A stretch of DNA of 48,273 bases from positions 1 through 48,273 of the forward strand of contig JAISEK010000082.1 of assembly GCA_031264145.1 (NCBI GenBank), read 5' to 3'. Below, piece by piece: positions 38,513 to 48,133 of this stretch. Positions within the stretch are counted from its first letter, which is position 1, and each line of letters opens with the position of its first letter. The notes under the pieces are model-generated. The model ran no database searches, had not been told where the DNA came from, and saw only the letters and a program-made list of their open reading frames with translations. The stretch comes from Deltaproteobacteria bacterium. GTDB lineage: Bacteria > Desulfobacterota > Desulfarculia > Adiutricales > Adiutricaceae. Both the position numbers and the translations under genes were made by a program.

Positions 38513-39505
38513 ATGAGCCCAGAGCCAAGCCCAATGAATTCGGCCTCCACAGTGTTCTTCGATTTCTCCAAGTTCCAGGACGGCCAGCCGAGTGACGTTC
38601 GTCTGGGCAATCCGACAGGTTTCAATTCCAGAATCGAGACCCATGTCTTGGATTCAGGCTTCATATTCTGTCTGACCGATGTGCTGGCCGCCCAGCCCAT
38701 CGAGGTTGAATGCCGAAATCTTGTTGAGACCAGAGGCTTTGGCTTCAACTTGCGCGGCGATTTGCGGGTGGGGCCAGATGAGGGTCTTGCGGAGGGGACC
38801 TCGGTCAAGGTCGGACAAATGGCCGTCTTTTCCAGCCCTTTTCACGAATGCTATAGGAGCACCATACCGGCATCTCGAACCATCCGGGTCTCTATTTCCC
38901 ATTTCGGTTCGGCCTCAGAACAAAGGAACTCCGATTGCGGCAATATATTGTCAAAGACCGATATTTTTAAACCAGGGAAAACTTTCATCAATACCTATGA
39001 TTTTCCACCAGGCATCACCAGAATCTTGGAGGACATTCTTGGTTGTTCCTTCACCGGTTCCCTTCGGAGAATCTATATTGAGGCCAAGGCCTTGGAGCTG
39101 TTCATAGTCTCAGTCCAGCGATTCGTCCAGGACCCGTCCCAGTATTGTTGCCTGAACTCTGCCATGGGCCGCCGGGACGTGGAGAGGGCTCACGAGGCCG
39201 CTGGCTTGCTGGTAAAGGATTTTGACTCCGTGCCTTCCCTAAGCGAGCTTTCCAGGTCAGTGGGCATGAGCCGCTGCAAGCTGACCCAAGTCTTCAAGGA
39301 AGTCCATGGCGCAACGCCTTTCGCCTTTCTCAAGGAGCACCGTCTGGCGAAGGCCAGGGAAATGCTCCTGGAGGAACGCGTCAACGTGACCGAGGCCGCT
39401 CTGGCAGTGGGCTACTCCAGCCTGAGCCATTTCACCAAGGCCTTCACCCGTCAGTTTGATTGCCCTCCTAGCAAATACCGGAAAACCACCACAAAAAACG
39501 ACTGA
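38513..39505 (+). CDS. PchR-like AraC-family regulator 2
   Basis: A 330-residue paralogue of the previous regulator. The ATG at 38513 has AGAGGTG five bases upstream. The N-terminal sensing domain (FIFCLTDVLAAQPIEVECRN, TRGFGFNLRGDLRVG) is similar in layout to regulator 1 but diverged. The C-terminal helix-turn-helix pair (LSELSRSVGMSRCKLTQVFK, EVHGATPFAFLKEHRLAKA, VTEAALAVGYSSLSHFTKAF) is nearly the same, also at DNA level. Two regulators with almost the same DNA-reading surface but different sensors may read similar operators with different ligands. Confidence 0.87.
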   Translation: MSPEPSPMNSASTVFFDFSKFQDGQPSDVRLGNPTGFNSRIETHVLDSGFIFCLTDVLAAQPIEVECRNLVETRGFGFNLRGDLRVGPDEGLAEGTSVKVGQMAVFSSPFHECYRSTIPASRTIRVSISHFGSASEQRNSDCGNILSKTDIFKPGKTFINTYDFPPGITRILEDILGCSFTGSLRRIYIEAKALELFIVSVQRFVQDPSQYCCLNSAMGRRDVERAHEAAGLLVKDFDSVPSLSELSRSVGMSRCKLTQVFKEVHGATPFAFLKEHRLAKAREMLLEERVNVTEAALAVGYSSLSHFTKAFTRQFDCPPSKYRKTTTKND

Positions 39506-40333
<828 letters not shown>

Positions 40334-40377
40334 AGGTCTAACGCCAAAGTGCGCCTTGGTGTGAGGCCTTTTTTATG
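40334..40377 (+). terminator. Hairpin with T-run, end of a possible leader or small RNA
   Basis: AAGGTCTAACGCCAA pairs with TTGGTGTGAGGCCTT at 12-13 of 15 positions, including wobble, around an 8-base loop, and TTTTT follows directly. There is no coding gene upstream for 800 bases, so it should end an untranslated transcript or act as attenuator for the regulator gene at 40548. Confidence 0.6.
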
Positions 40378-40547
40378 TCGTCCCCTGGCCCCTGAAAGAG
40401 CATCAAGCAGGAATCAAGGGAAGAATCCGATCCTAGGGATGGGTGCCATTTCTGTCTTGGGCCGAAAATATCGGACCAGACGCCTTTACCAGAAATGGCT
40501 CATATTGGCCCGTGAACACATACTTACGTGAGGTGTGGAAGTTAGCC

Positions 40548-41300
40548 ATGAACGAAAACCAAGAGGCCAGGATACTTCTGGTCGATGATGCGGTACGGCT
40601 TAGGAGCAGGGTGGAGGATTTTCTGGAATCCCACAACTTTGCCGTCAAATCTCTTGCAGATGGCAGGGGAGCCAAAGAGGCCATCTCCGAATTCATGGCC
40701 GATCTGATGCTCCTGGACGTTATGATGCCTGGCCAGGATGGCTTCGATGTCCTCCGTTCCGTAAGGGAGAGTTCCGCCATCCCCATCATCATGCTGACCG
40801 CCTGCAACAACCGCGGTGATCGGGTCAAGGGCCTTGACTATGGGGCTGATGACTATTTGGGCAAACCATTTCACCTAAGCGAACTCCTGGCCAGAATCCG
40901 GGCCGTGCTCAGGCGTAGCCTTCCAAAAAGTTCATCTGAGATTACGCCAGGCACAATTCACGAGGAACTTATCAGCGGCCCCCTACGCCTTGACATCGGG
41001 AAACGACGCCTGACTTTAACCAGAAATGGCTCCGGGACTAAAAAGGATCTGACCAACCTAGAGTTCAGGCTTTTTTATCTCTTCATAAGTCGGGCTGGCC
41101 AGGTACTTTCACGTGACGAAATCCTAGATGAACTTTTTGAGAGCCGGGTGTCGGTGGATGGTCACAGTTTAAGGGTCTACATCAATAGGATCAGAAAAAT
41201 CCTTTCTGAACTAGGTCTAGATCCTAGAACCGTTTCCACTGTCTGGGGAGCGGGTTATCGTTGGGTTTCCGATGCGTCTAAAACTGAAGCTTTGGCATAA
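40548..41300 (+). CDS. OmpR/PhoB-family response regulator
   Basis: A 250-residue regulator. The ATG at 40548 (MNENQEARILLVDDAV) is preceded by GAGGTG; an earlier ATG at 40443 would add residues unlike any receiver. Receiver residues 8-120 include the acidic pair in LLVDDA, Asp57 in MLLDVMMPGQDG, Thr in IIMLTACN and Lys in DDYLGKPFH. The C-terminal winged helix (LTNLEFRLFYLFISRAGQVL, SRDEILDEL, VDGHSLRVYINRIRKIL, VWGAGYRW) is typical OmpR. It overlaps the next gene, its cognate kinase, by 29 bases. It lies between iron regulators and the TonB receptor, but targets cannot be read from sequence. Confidence 0.92.
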   Translation: MNENQEARILLVDDAVRLRSRVEDFLESHNFAVKSLADGRGAKEAISEFMADLMLLDVMMPGQDGFDVLRSVRESSAIPIIMLTACNNRGDRVKGLDYGADDYLGKPFHLSELLARIRAVLRRSLPKSSSEITPGTIHEELISGPLRLDIGKRRLTLTRNGSGTKKDLTNLEFRLFYLFISRAGQVLSRDEILDELFESRVSVDGHSLRVYINRIRKILSELGLDPRTVSTVWGAGYRWVSDASKTEALA

Positions 41301-42672
41301 AATATTTATATATAGTTTTATTACAATAATAATAAGTCAAATTATTACTATAGGTTGGTATTTAATTTCCTATGAACATGTATTTAGAGTTAAGTCTATG
41401 ACTAGATATTTGGAATCAGTTATAGTCAAAATCAAGGATTTACCTGACGATGACCTGGCCAAGTTCATAGATTTTTTTCATGTCAATGATAGGAGGGCAT
41501 GGCTTGAAGACGCAAGCGGCCGGGTAATTTTGGGTGAGCCATGGGCAGGCATGACCGCCATGGAGCGACGTCCGGAAAGACTGGAAAAACGCTTTGAAAT
41601 GGGTGAGGCGACAGTATTGGTACTCAAACAGCCCGAACCGGCCATTGTGGCCATGTTCGAGATCCAAAGGGATGGCAAGCCGGCCATTTTGTGTTTCAAC
41701 TGGCGTAGGGGGCCCCGGATCAACTATTTGCCGATCCTTGCGCAAGGGGCGATTGGACTTGTATGCCTAAGCTTCTTTTTGAGCCTTTGGACGGCGAGAA
41801 GGATATCTCGCCCTTTATCCGAGCTGAGGGACAAGGTGGTCAAAATTTACCAGGGTGACCTTGCTTTGAAGCTTAGCGAAAACGGCGAAGAGGAGGTAGC
41901 CGATGTCTCCAAGGCCATAAACGGGTTAACCGAGAATTTGTCTCTCCACATCGAGGGCATGAAGCAGCTGATGGCCAACATGAGCCACGAGATGCGTTCG
42001 ACCGTCACCAACATAGGCCTATCCCTGGAAATTACCGAAGAGGCATTTGAAAGCGTGCTTTCAATGCAGCCAGCTATACCGGAGAGGGAGAGGATTTTAC
42101 GAAATATCTCGCAAGCCAGGCTGGAGCTGGAGATCTTGGAAAACATGGTGGCTTCCGGGTTGCTTGGCGGCAAACTGGATCTAAGACACGAGATTCTTGA
42201 GTTCGATCCCTTGGATTTTTCCAGTCTTTGCCGCCAAGTAATCGACAGGCACTCCAATAGAGCGGCACATGGGGGGATCTCTCTTTCGGGCCAGGTGGAA
42301 CCTGGTCTTTGGATTATAGGTGACGAGATACTATTGGATCGTCTGCTAGCCAACATTTTAGACAATGCGATTAAATACACTTCATTTGGAGGACAGATAG
42401 AGTTGGCTTTGGTTTCAGGCCCGGATTTTCTTACAATAAGTTGCCTCAACACCCACCCACCGCTGACCGATGAGCAGCTTAAATGCCTATGTTTGCCATA
42501 TTATCGCGTCGAGCAGGGCCAAATCCAGGGTTCTGGTCTGGGGCTGTATCTGGCCAGGCGGATTACGGACCTTCACGGAGGCAAATTCACCGTGGAAAAC
42601 GACCAACAAGGTATTCTTTTCTCCATCTACCTGCCATTGCCGAATGAAAACCAGTTTCAATTGTCTTTATAA
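41272..42672 (+). CDS. HAMP-containing sensor histidine kinase
   Basis: A 466-residue membrane kinase: TM1 at about 9-33, a periplasmic domain at 34-155, TM2 at about 157-177, a HAMP at 178-230, MSHEMRSTVTNIGL with His239, N-box ILDNAIKYT and G2 GSGLGL. The G1 box is atypical (SCLNTHPPLTDEQL), with Asn in place of the usual Asp-x-Gly-x-Gly, somewhat like the CusS type of metal-sensing kinases. It forms a two-component pair with the overlapping regulator gene. The first 60 codons are AT-rich relative to the rest. A metal or envelope signal is plausible but unproven. Confidence 0.9.
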   Translation: MRLKLKLWHKIFIYSFITIIISQIITIGWYLISYEHVFRVKSMTRYLESVIVKIKDLPDDDLAKFIDFFHVNDRRAWLEDASGRVILGEPWAGMTAMERRPERLEKRFEMGEATVLVLKQPEPAIVAMFEIQRDGKPAILCFNWRRGPRINYLPILAQGAIGLVCLSFFLSLWTARRISRPLSELRDKVVKIYQGDLALKLSENGEEEVADVSKAINGLTENLSLHIEGMKQLMANMSHEMRSTVTNIGLSLEITEEAFESVLSMQPAIPERERILRNISQARLELEILENMVASGLLGGKLDLRHEILEFDPLDFSSLCRQVIDRHSNRAAHGGISLSGQVEPGLWIIGDEILLDRLLANILDNAIKYTSFGGQIELALVSGPDFLTISCLNTHPPLTDEQLKCLCLPYYRVEQGQIQGSGLGLYLARRITDLHGGKFTVENDQQGILFSIYLPLPNENQFQLSL

Positions 42673-42739
42673 TTTATTATATAAATATATTTAAATTATA
42701 AGATTACATTATTGTTTAATAGTAGTTATTACTATATAT

Positions 42740-42795
42740 AAATTAAAATCGCTATATTTTATTCAAATATGAATAAAATATAGCGATTTTAATTT
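42740..42795. terminator. 26-bp perfect inverted repeat, probable bidirectional terminator
   Basis: Positions 42740-42765 and 42770-42795 are exact reverse complements with a 4-base loop (AATA), including the string ATCGCTATATTTTATTC. It lies 68 bases after the kinase stop. Such long AT-rich hairpins can end transcription; no transposase is associated. Confidence 0.65.
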
Positions 42796-43034
42796 ATTGA
42801 TTCATTTAAATTTATGATTGAAAAATCCCCGGAGAGATTACTTTTAAGTAACCTATAAAATTAATGTAACATATTGAAAATATTGACTTTTTATAAAAAA
42901 TAACGTATAACCTTTTCGATAACGGCTTTTGATGGGAGGTTGACCAACCGATGCATTGTCGGGACTTGATTAGCCCATGCGGCGTCAGGCGACATATTTT
43001 GAGCTGAACAACAGCCAATTTTATGGGTCATCAT

Positions 43035-43169
43035 CAATGTCAACACCTATAGGTGCCTCGCCCTCAGATATGAAAAATAAATGGTATTCATTCATTGCCT
43101 ATTTACAGGGGAGAAAGAAGTTTGATTTTTTTTATTGGGTGCTGAAACAGCCTTAAATTTTTGACATTG
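43035..43169. mobile_element. MITE-like element, copy 3 (degenerate)
   Basis: Left end CAATGTCAACACCTATA and right end TTAAATTTTTGACATTG match the terminal repeats of the other copies, but with several changes. Interior blocks (TCAGATAT-GAAAA, GGTATTCATTC, TATTGGGTGCTGAAACAG) match copy 2. Flanks GGGTCATCAT and GAGCCATCTT agree at 7 of 10 positions, an eroded target duplication. It lies in the spacer ahead of the TonB receptor; the rest of 42796-43404 is AT-rich with no gene. Confidence 0.65.
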
Positions 43170-43404
43170 GAGCCATCTTTAGAGACTATTATTAGGAGTA
43201 ATTAAAAATATATTGATATTATTTTGCAGTTAAATATAAAAATATGTATAAATTATATAGTAAATTATTTATTTAAAATCAAACATAAAATTAATACAAT
43301 ATTTATATATAGTATTTAATATATTATATAGTATTAATTTTATATTTTCTCTCTTAATATCTAAAAAATAATTCATTGGCCTAGTTTTAATAGGCTAAAA
43401 CCAA

Positions 43405-43420
43405 TGTCAATTATTTGACA
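43405..43420. promoter_or_regulatory. Palindrome upstream of the TonB receptor gene
   Basis: TGTCAA-TTAT-TTGACA is a perfect inverted repeat; its right arm is also a consensus -35 hexamer. A second dyad, GTTTTA-AATAGGC-like-TAAAAC, lies immediately upstream at about 43384-43400. Either could be the operator of the AraC regulators. No good -10 fits the spacing before the ATG at 43449. Confidence 0.4.
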
Positions 43421-43448
43421 AAATCATGCATAAAGGAAGGTAATTTCA

Positions 43449-45548
43449 ATGAGTATGCTTAAGTTAAAATACCTTGGTCTCAATTTTTCTCGTTTAATGC
43501 TCATATACTTCGCAATTTCGTTCGTATTTTTTGACGTTCGAGCCGTCGCGCAAACCGACTCGGATGACTTTACGCTCCAGACGATATACGTAACGGAGAT
43601 CGAAGAGGCGGTCGAGGCGGAAGGATTCAAGCCTGTGGTGACGAGGACAGCAGGGCCGTGGGGAAAGGGTGAGATCGTCGATGCGCCTTACTCAATCAAC
43701 GTCATGTCGAGCGATCTGCTTAAGAATTCCGGGGTGAGCTCCTTTGACGAGATTGCGAAGATGAATCCTGTCATGCAGCTCGAATACCCAAACGCCTCCC
43801 CCAGGGCAACGGCCTTTTTCTTCATCAGAGGCTTCAGGCTAGGGCAGGCCAACGGCAGGATGCAGGACGGGATCCGTCGGCTTTTCTACGGCATTCCGAT
43901 GGAAGACAAGGAGAGGGTCGAGGTTCTCAGTGGATTGTCCGGATTTCTCTACGGCCCGGCCAATGTCGGGGGGACGGTGAATTTCGTCGTCAAAAGGCCA
44001 ACCCCCACGGCCTTCGGAACACTGTTGATGGGCGTCAAGGACAATGGCACTCCCTACGCCCATATCGACCTCGGCGGCCCCATCGACAGAGATGGCCGCT
44101 TCGGCTACAGGCTCAACGTGGCCGGCCGAAACGGCGGAATGGCTTACAGGGATCAAAAACAGCTCAGCTCAATGGTCAGCGGTGCCTTCGACTTCCATGT
44201 GACCGAGGATATCCTGTGGAGATTCGCCGGCAGCCATTACGTCAACAAAAACGACAACGCCCCGGCGGAATGGCGATTAGATCCGGGGAGCACAAGGCCA
44301 GCCGCGCCCAGTCCCAAAACAGATCTGGCCAGCGGGTCAAGGGACAAGAGGAAGCAAGATGATTTTTCGACCGATTTGAGCTGGAAAATTAATGATAATG
44401 TTTCAGTTAGAGCTGCGTTTTTATATTCAGATATGGATTTGTATTATCGAGATTATAAAGTCAATACAATTCAACCAGATGGATCTATAATATCAGGATA
44501 TAATGTTGATTTTAATAATCCAGATACCCCAGTAGAACAATATGGTGGATATCTATATATTGATTCAAATTTTTATACTGGTCCACTTAAACATCATTTA
44601 GTGACAGGTTTTAATATTGATTATTTACATTTACGAATGATTGATCCACCTTTTTCACATTATAACTTTCCTACATACACTAAAATACTTGACAATAAGA
44701 CAACAAATACTAATATTGTAATAGGTGATGAAATTAATTTTTTAGACAAATATAGGCTTTTATTAGGTGGTAATTTTGCTAAATATAAAGTAAAAGATAT
44801 ATTAAATAATAGAATAAATACAAAGAATATATTTACGCCAACTATAACTCTTGCATATAAGCCAATTGAAAAAATTACAATATATAGTACGTATATGGAA
44901 TCGCTTGAACCTGGTGTTTTTGTCTTAGGTCCAACATACACAAACAGTGGACAATATCTAGATGCATATGTCGGAAAACAATATGAAGTTGGATTTAAAG
45001 CTGATATAAATGATATGTTTATAACTTTAGCATTATTTAATATAAAAAAAGACTTAGTATATGATATTAGGAATCAAAATAATACCATTACACGTACTAA
45101 AGATGGTTTAGAAGTCCATAAAGGCATTGAGATGACTGCAACAGGAAAAATTATTGACAATTGGAGAATTTATGGTGGTTTTACTTATTTGAAAGCAAGA
45201 AATAAAAAAATGACTAATCCTAATCATGTTAATAAAATACCAGTAGACGTGGCTGAAAGCATGATCAAACTCTATACTGAATATGATTTTAATTTCATTA
45301 AAGGACTTACGATTAATGGTGGCGTATACCACACTGGCAAAATGTTTGGGGACGTGCCAAACACCGACAAAATTCCTTCGGTCACGCTTTTCGACCTGGG
45401 ACTCTCCTATCGCACCGAGGCACGGGGTTTGCCACTCCGATTCAACTTCATGGTGCAAAACGTGGCCGACAAGAACTACTGGCTAAGCAGCTATTACCTC
45501 GGCCAGCCTAGGACATTTCTGTTCACCGGCCAGGTTGATTTCCTTTGA
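43449..45548 (+). CDS. TonB-dependent siderophore-type outer-membrane receptor
   Basis: A 699-residue receptor. The ATG at 43449 follows GGAAGG. The signal peptide (about 1-35) ends in VRAVAQT. The TonB-box region and plug (about 40-190) include APYSINVMSSDLLKNSGVSS, FFIRGFRL and VEVLSGLSGFLYGPANVGG; then comes a 22-strand-type barrel ending NVADKNYWLSSYYLGQPRTF. It imports ferric siderophore or a similar large ligand using TonB energy; no tonB-exbBD is in the window. Base composition is unusual: about 44380-45320 (barrel middle) is strongly AT-rich, while both ends are GC-rich. That suggests a recombination mosaic in the ligand-contact region. Upstream palindromes may be regulator sites. Confidence 0.92.
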   Translation: MSMLKLKYLGLNFSRLMLIYFAISFVFFDVRAVAQTDSDDFTLQTIYVTEIEEAVEAEGFKPVVTRTAGPWGKGEIVDAPYSINVMSSDLLKNSGVSSFDEIAKMNPVMQLEYPNASPRATAFFFIRGFRLGQANGRMQDGIRRLFYGIPMEDKERVEVLSGLSGFLYGPANVGGTVNFVVKRPTPTAFGTLLMGVKDNGTPYAHIDLGGPIDRDGRFGYRLNVAGRNGGMAYRDQKQLSSMVSGAFDFHVTEDILWRFAGSHYVNKNDNAPAEWRLDPGSTRPAAPSPKTDLASGSRDKRKQDDFSTDLSWKINDNVSVRAAFLYSDMDLYYRDYKVNTIQPDGSIISGYNVDFNNPDTPVEQYGGYLYIDSNFYTGPLKHHLVTGFNIDYLHLRMIDPPFSHYNFPTYTKILDNKTTNTNIVIGDEINFLDKYRLLLGGNFAKYKVKDILNNRINTKNIFTPTITLAYKPIEKITIYSTYMESLEPGVFVLGPTYTNSGQYLDAYVGKQYEVGFKADINDMFITLALFNIKKDLVYDIRNQNNTITRTKDGLEVHKGIEMTATGKIIDNWRIYGGFTYLKARNKKMTNPNHVNKIPVDVAESMIKLYTEYDFNFIKGLTINGGVYHTGKMFGDVPNTDKIPSVTLFDLGLSYRTEARGLPLRFNFMVQNVADKNYWLSSYYLGQPRTFLFTGQVDFL

Positions 45549-45694
45549 ACAGGGTGCCGCGGCGAGCAATCACGACCTGTGGGGTTGACGGCTGCTTTGG
45601 CGTAAGAGTCCCGAAGTCCGACTCATTGGAGGCATCCCATTACTTCCAATTCCCGACGGGAGTCTTTAAAAACGCCGACCGGAGTGGCAGCCGG

Positions 45695-45837
45695 CAATGT
45701 CGACAACTTAAGGTGTCCCTATCAGATATAGAAAAGCGGTATTCGTCCCTGGCCCGCCAACTGAGGGGCAAGATGTCAGTTTTTTTGTACTGGGTACCGA
45801 GACAGGGTGCCGAGATTGACTTAAGTTGTTGGCATTG
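45695..45837. mobile_element. MITE-like element, copy 2
   Basis: A 143-bp element with ends CAATGTCGACAACTTAA and TTAAGTTGTTGGCATTG (15 of 17 complementary). A perfect 9-bp target duplication GGCAGCCGG flanks it (45686-45694 and 45838-45846). Internal blocks match copy 3, and the string ACCGAGACA matches copy 1. Non-coding. It lies between the TonB receptor and the anchored protein gene; the remaining 45549-46179 sequence has no supported gene. Confidence 0.85.
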
Positions 45838-46179
45838 GGCAGCCGGATCAAGGGACTATTGTCGCCTTCCTCAAAAAAGGTTTCAGGTCTTGCTGGCCGC
45901 CGCGGTGTTTTTTCAAGACTCGTCCTAAAGGGCAAACCATAGTCTTGGCCCTCCTGGTCCGAAACCCATTCTTTCTTTGTGGCTGGATCAGGTACTTTCG
46001 GCCAGGCGCTCAGCGCACTGGATTGATGGGGCATTTTGTGAGAACCAGAACAATTCCGCTGCGCCCTTGCTTCCGCTCTGTGCACCGGCTGGCTGGGCTT
46101 TGTTGGCCGGGACCATTTTTGCCTGCCGGAGGATATCGGAACTCTACGATGCGATGTCGGATACATGTCAGAGGTGACT

Positions 46180-47073
46180 ATGGCTGATATCGCGATGATT
46201 ATGACATTTCTGTTGACAACCATGTCTGTTCTCACCACAGCTGGCTGTCTCGGGGCTGATGACTCGATCCCGCGCTTTCTGGCCTGGGATACCTCCGCAA
46301 AGGAGCGACTACCAGACGGCCGGGTTCGTCAGGAATTCGTGCTCAGAGTCGGCCCGTTTTTCGGGGAAAACGAAGACAATGCGGCCAGCGCCGTGGCTTT
46401 CGAGAAAGTTGAGGTGATCGGCTTGGTTCAGCCGCCTTACGGCATAAGCCATGGCCAAGATGAAGCCTGGAGAGCCGTTTTGGATCCGGACGCCCCACGG
46501 GTAACCTTGGAAAGCGGTTCAGCGGCCAGGGTGACGCTCCTGGCCGAGGCAATCCTGGACGGAACGGTCTATTATGCCCAGACAACTGCCATTCTTGTCG
46601 GTTCGGGGGGAGGAGGCCTGACCGGTCCAGGTGAGCCGTCCGCTCCTGCCCCATGGCCTTTGTTCAGCCTAACCGGCCCGTCCAGTTATCCTCGTGCCGG
46701 GCAAGAGGTTCTTGTCGGTCTTGAAGGACCGTTCTGGGATTCTGTTCCGTCTAATCCAGAGCGGTCACCGGGTGCTTCAGGTGCTCACGAGATCTGGGCC
46801 ATGCAGTGGGAAAATGTGGCGCCTATAAGGCTTTATGGGCCGGTCTGTCGTTTTTTTCTGGATTTGGACTCGCAATTGGCTGAAAGAGGCTACTCGGCGG
46901 CCAAGAATGTTTATTTTTTCGTCAGATTGCCAGGTGGAGGGTCAGCCAGCCTGACGGAGACCGTCTACCGCTCGGACACAGCAGGGCGAAGCATGTCTGC
47001 CGGGACGGCCATCGTGGCCGTATTTCTGCTCCTGGGACATTTGACGGGACGTCGGATTGGGGTCTTGAGATGA
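46180..47073 (+). CDS. Exported anchored protein linked to the NapH-like gene
   Basis: A 297-residue protein. The ATG at 46180 has GAGGTG upstream; 46165 would add five residues. The N-terminus (MIMTFLLTTMSVLTTAGCLG) is a hydrophobic export signal with a lipobox-like TAGC, though the n-region lacks basic residues. The mature part is beta-rich (DGRVRQEFVLRVGPFFGE, GYSAAKNVYFFVRLPGG). A C-terminal hydrophobic helix (AGTAIVAVFLLLGHLTG) followed by Arg residues suggests a membrane anchor with an extracytoplasmic domain. No family was recognised. Its stop overlaps the next gene by four bases (ATGA), so it likely works with the polyferredoxin. Confidence 0.65.
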   Translation: MADIAMIMTFLLTTMSVLTTAGCLGADDSIPRFLAWDTSAKERLPDGRVRQEFVLRVGPFFGENEDNAASAVAFEKVEVIGLVQPPYGISHGQDEAWRAVLDPDAPRVTLESGSAARVTLLAEAILDGTVYYAQTTAILVGSGGGGLTGPGEPSAPAPWPLFSLTGPSSYPRAGQEVLVGLEGPFWDSVPSNPERSPGASGAHEIWAMQWENVAPIRLYGPVCRFFLDLDSQLAERGYSAAKNVYFFVRLPGGGSASLTETVYRSDTAGRSMSAGTAIVAVFLLLGHLTGRRIGVLR

Positions 47074-47984
47074 AGGTCAGGGTCCTGCGGGGCCTCATTC
47101 AGCATACTGCCCTGGTTTGGGCACTTATAGGCGGCCGTTTGTCCGCAGCCTCGACGGGACTGGTGTTCCCCTGTCTTTCCTGCAGTCTGGTTTCAGGTGG
47201 CTGCAGTGGCTGCTTTCTTCGGTTTCTCCAGGGTCTTGCGTCATTCGTCGCCGGACCGGTGTCCTTCCTAAGCCAGGAAGCATTGGGGTACCTCAAGTCG
47301 CTGTTATTACTGGCTGTGTTGGTTATTCCGCTTGGCAGGTGGTGGTGCGGCTGGCTCTGTCCTTTTGGGTTGGCACAGGACTGGTTTCGGGCCCTGGGGG
47401 CCATAGTGTGGTCTAGGCCCAGGAAACTTCCCGCCCGTGCCGTCCGGATCCTCTCGGCACTCCGATATCTTCTGCTGATCATAATTCTGGTCGTTCCAGC
47501 CTTGGTGGACCAGGGGTTGATACATCCAGATTTTTTCTTCGCCTACTGCCGGTTCTGCCCAGCCGGGACAGTCCTGACCATGTTGGCCGGCCAGGGAGGG
47601 CGTTTGTCCCTGAACGCCGCCAGCACGGTCTCAGGAGTCATGTCAGGGTTGTCCCTGGCCATGACTGGAACCGTGCTTGGTCTGACCCTGTCTATTTCCA
47701 GACCGTGGTGCAATGTCTGTCCCATGCCCCTTCTGTTCAGGGCCTTTCGGTGGAACGGTCTCATCGGTATGCGCCGCGAGCCGGAATTGTGCTCCCGCTG
47801 CGGAAAATGTCAGAAGGTCTGTCCAGTGGATGGGGCCTTGGACCTGGAGAAAAACAGGTTCAAAGGCTGTCTCGTCTGCGGCCGTTGCCTGGACAATTGC
47901 CCTGTCCCGGGCTGCCTCAAGCTCACCGCTGGCGGGCTTGCCATTTCAGAGAGTCACAGCCAAGGCACATCAGTGGCAGGTTGA
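47070..47984 (+). CDS. NapH/NosR-like membrane polyferredoxin
   Basis: A 304-residue inner-membrane protein with about five hydrophobic helices, the family motif CGWLCPFG, a second Cys motif CRFCPAG and CNVCPMP, and two C-terminal cytoplasmic 4Fe-4S ferredoxin motifs (CSRCGKCQKVCPVDGAL, CLVCGRCLDNCPVPGCL). Proteins of this group move electrons across the membrane, as in NapH and NosR. Coupled to an extracytoplasmic partner and next to a TonB receptor and siderophore-type regulators, it may supply electrons for reducing imported ferric ligand (inference). Start ATG 47070, overlapping the upstream stop. Confidence 0.87.
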   Translation: MKVRVLRGLIQHTALVWALIGGRLSAASTGLVFPCLSCSLVSGGCSGCFLRFLQGLASFVAGPVSFLSQEALGYLKSLLLLAVLVIPLGRWWCGWLCPFGLAQDWFRALGAIVWSRPRKLPARAVRILSALRYLLLIIILVVPALVDQGLIHPDFFFAYCRFCPAGTVLTMLAGQGGRLSLNAASTVSGVMSGLSLAMTGTVLGLTLSISRPWCNVCPMPLLFRAFRWNGLIGMRREPELCSRCGKCQKVCPVDGALDLEKNRFKGCLVCGRCLDNCPVPGCLKLTAGGLAISESHSQGTSVAG

Positions 47985-48133
47985 GATAGGGTAGAGGCTC
48001 AATCGTAGCCACTTTGATAATCAAATTAGCATGAATAATCAATTTAATCCTAATAAAATAGTGAATAAATCAGGCTTTTATATATAAAAATTAAGTTTTA
48101 TGGAACTTATTCCACCTGTGCAATTGGAAACAG

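Noticed and set aside
41272-42672. Kinase G1 box deviation as evidence of a dead enzyme
   Set aside because: Asn-type G1 boxes resembling CusS-like kinases are functional; other motifs are intact.
45545-45928. Plus-strand 127-codon frame after the TonB receptor
   Set aside because: It runs through MITE copy 2 and has no coding character.
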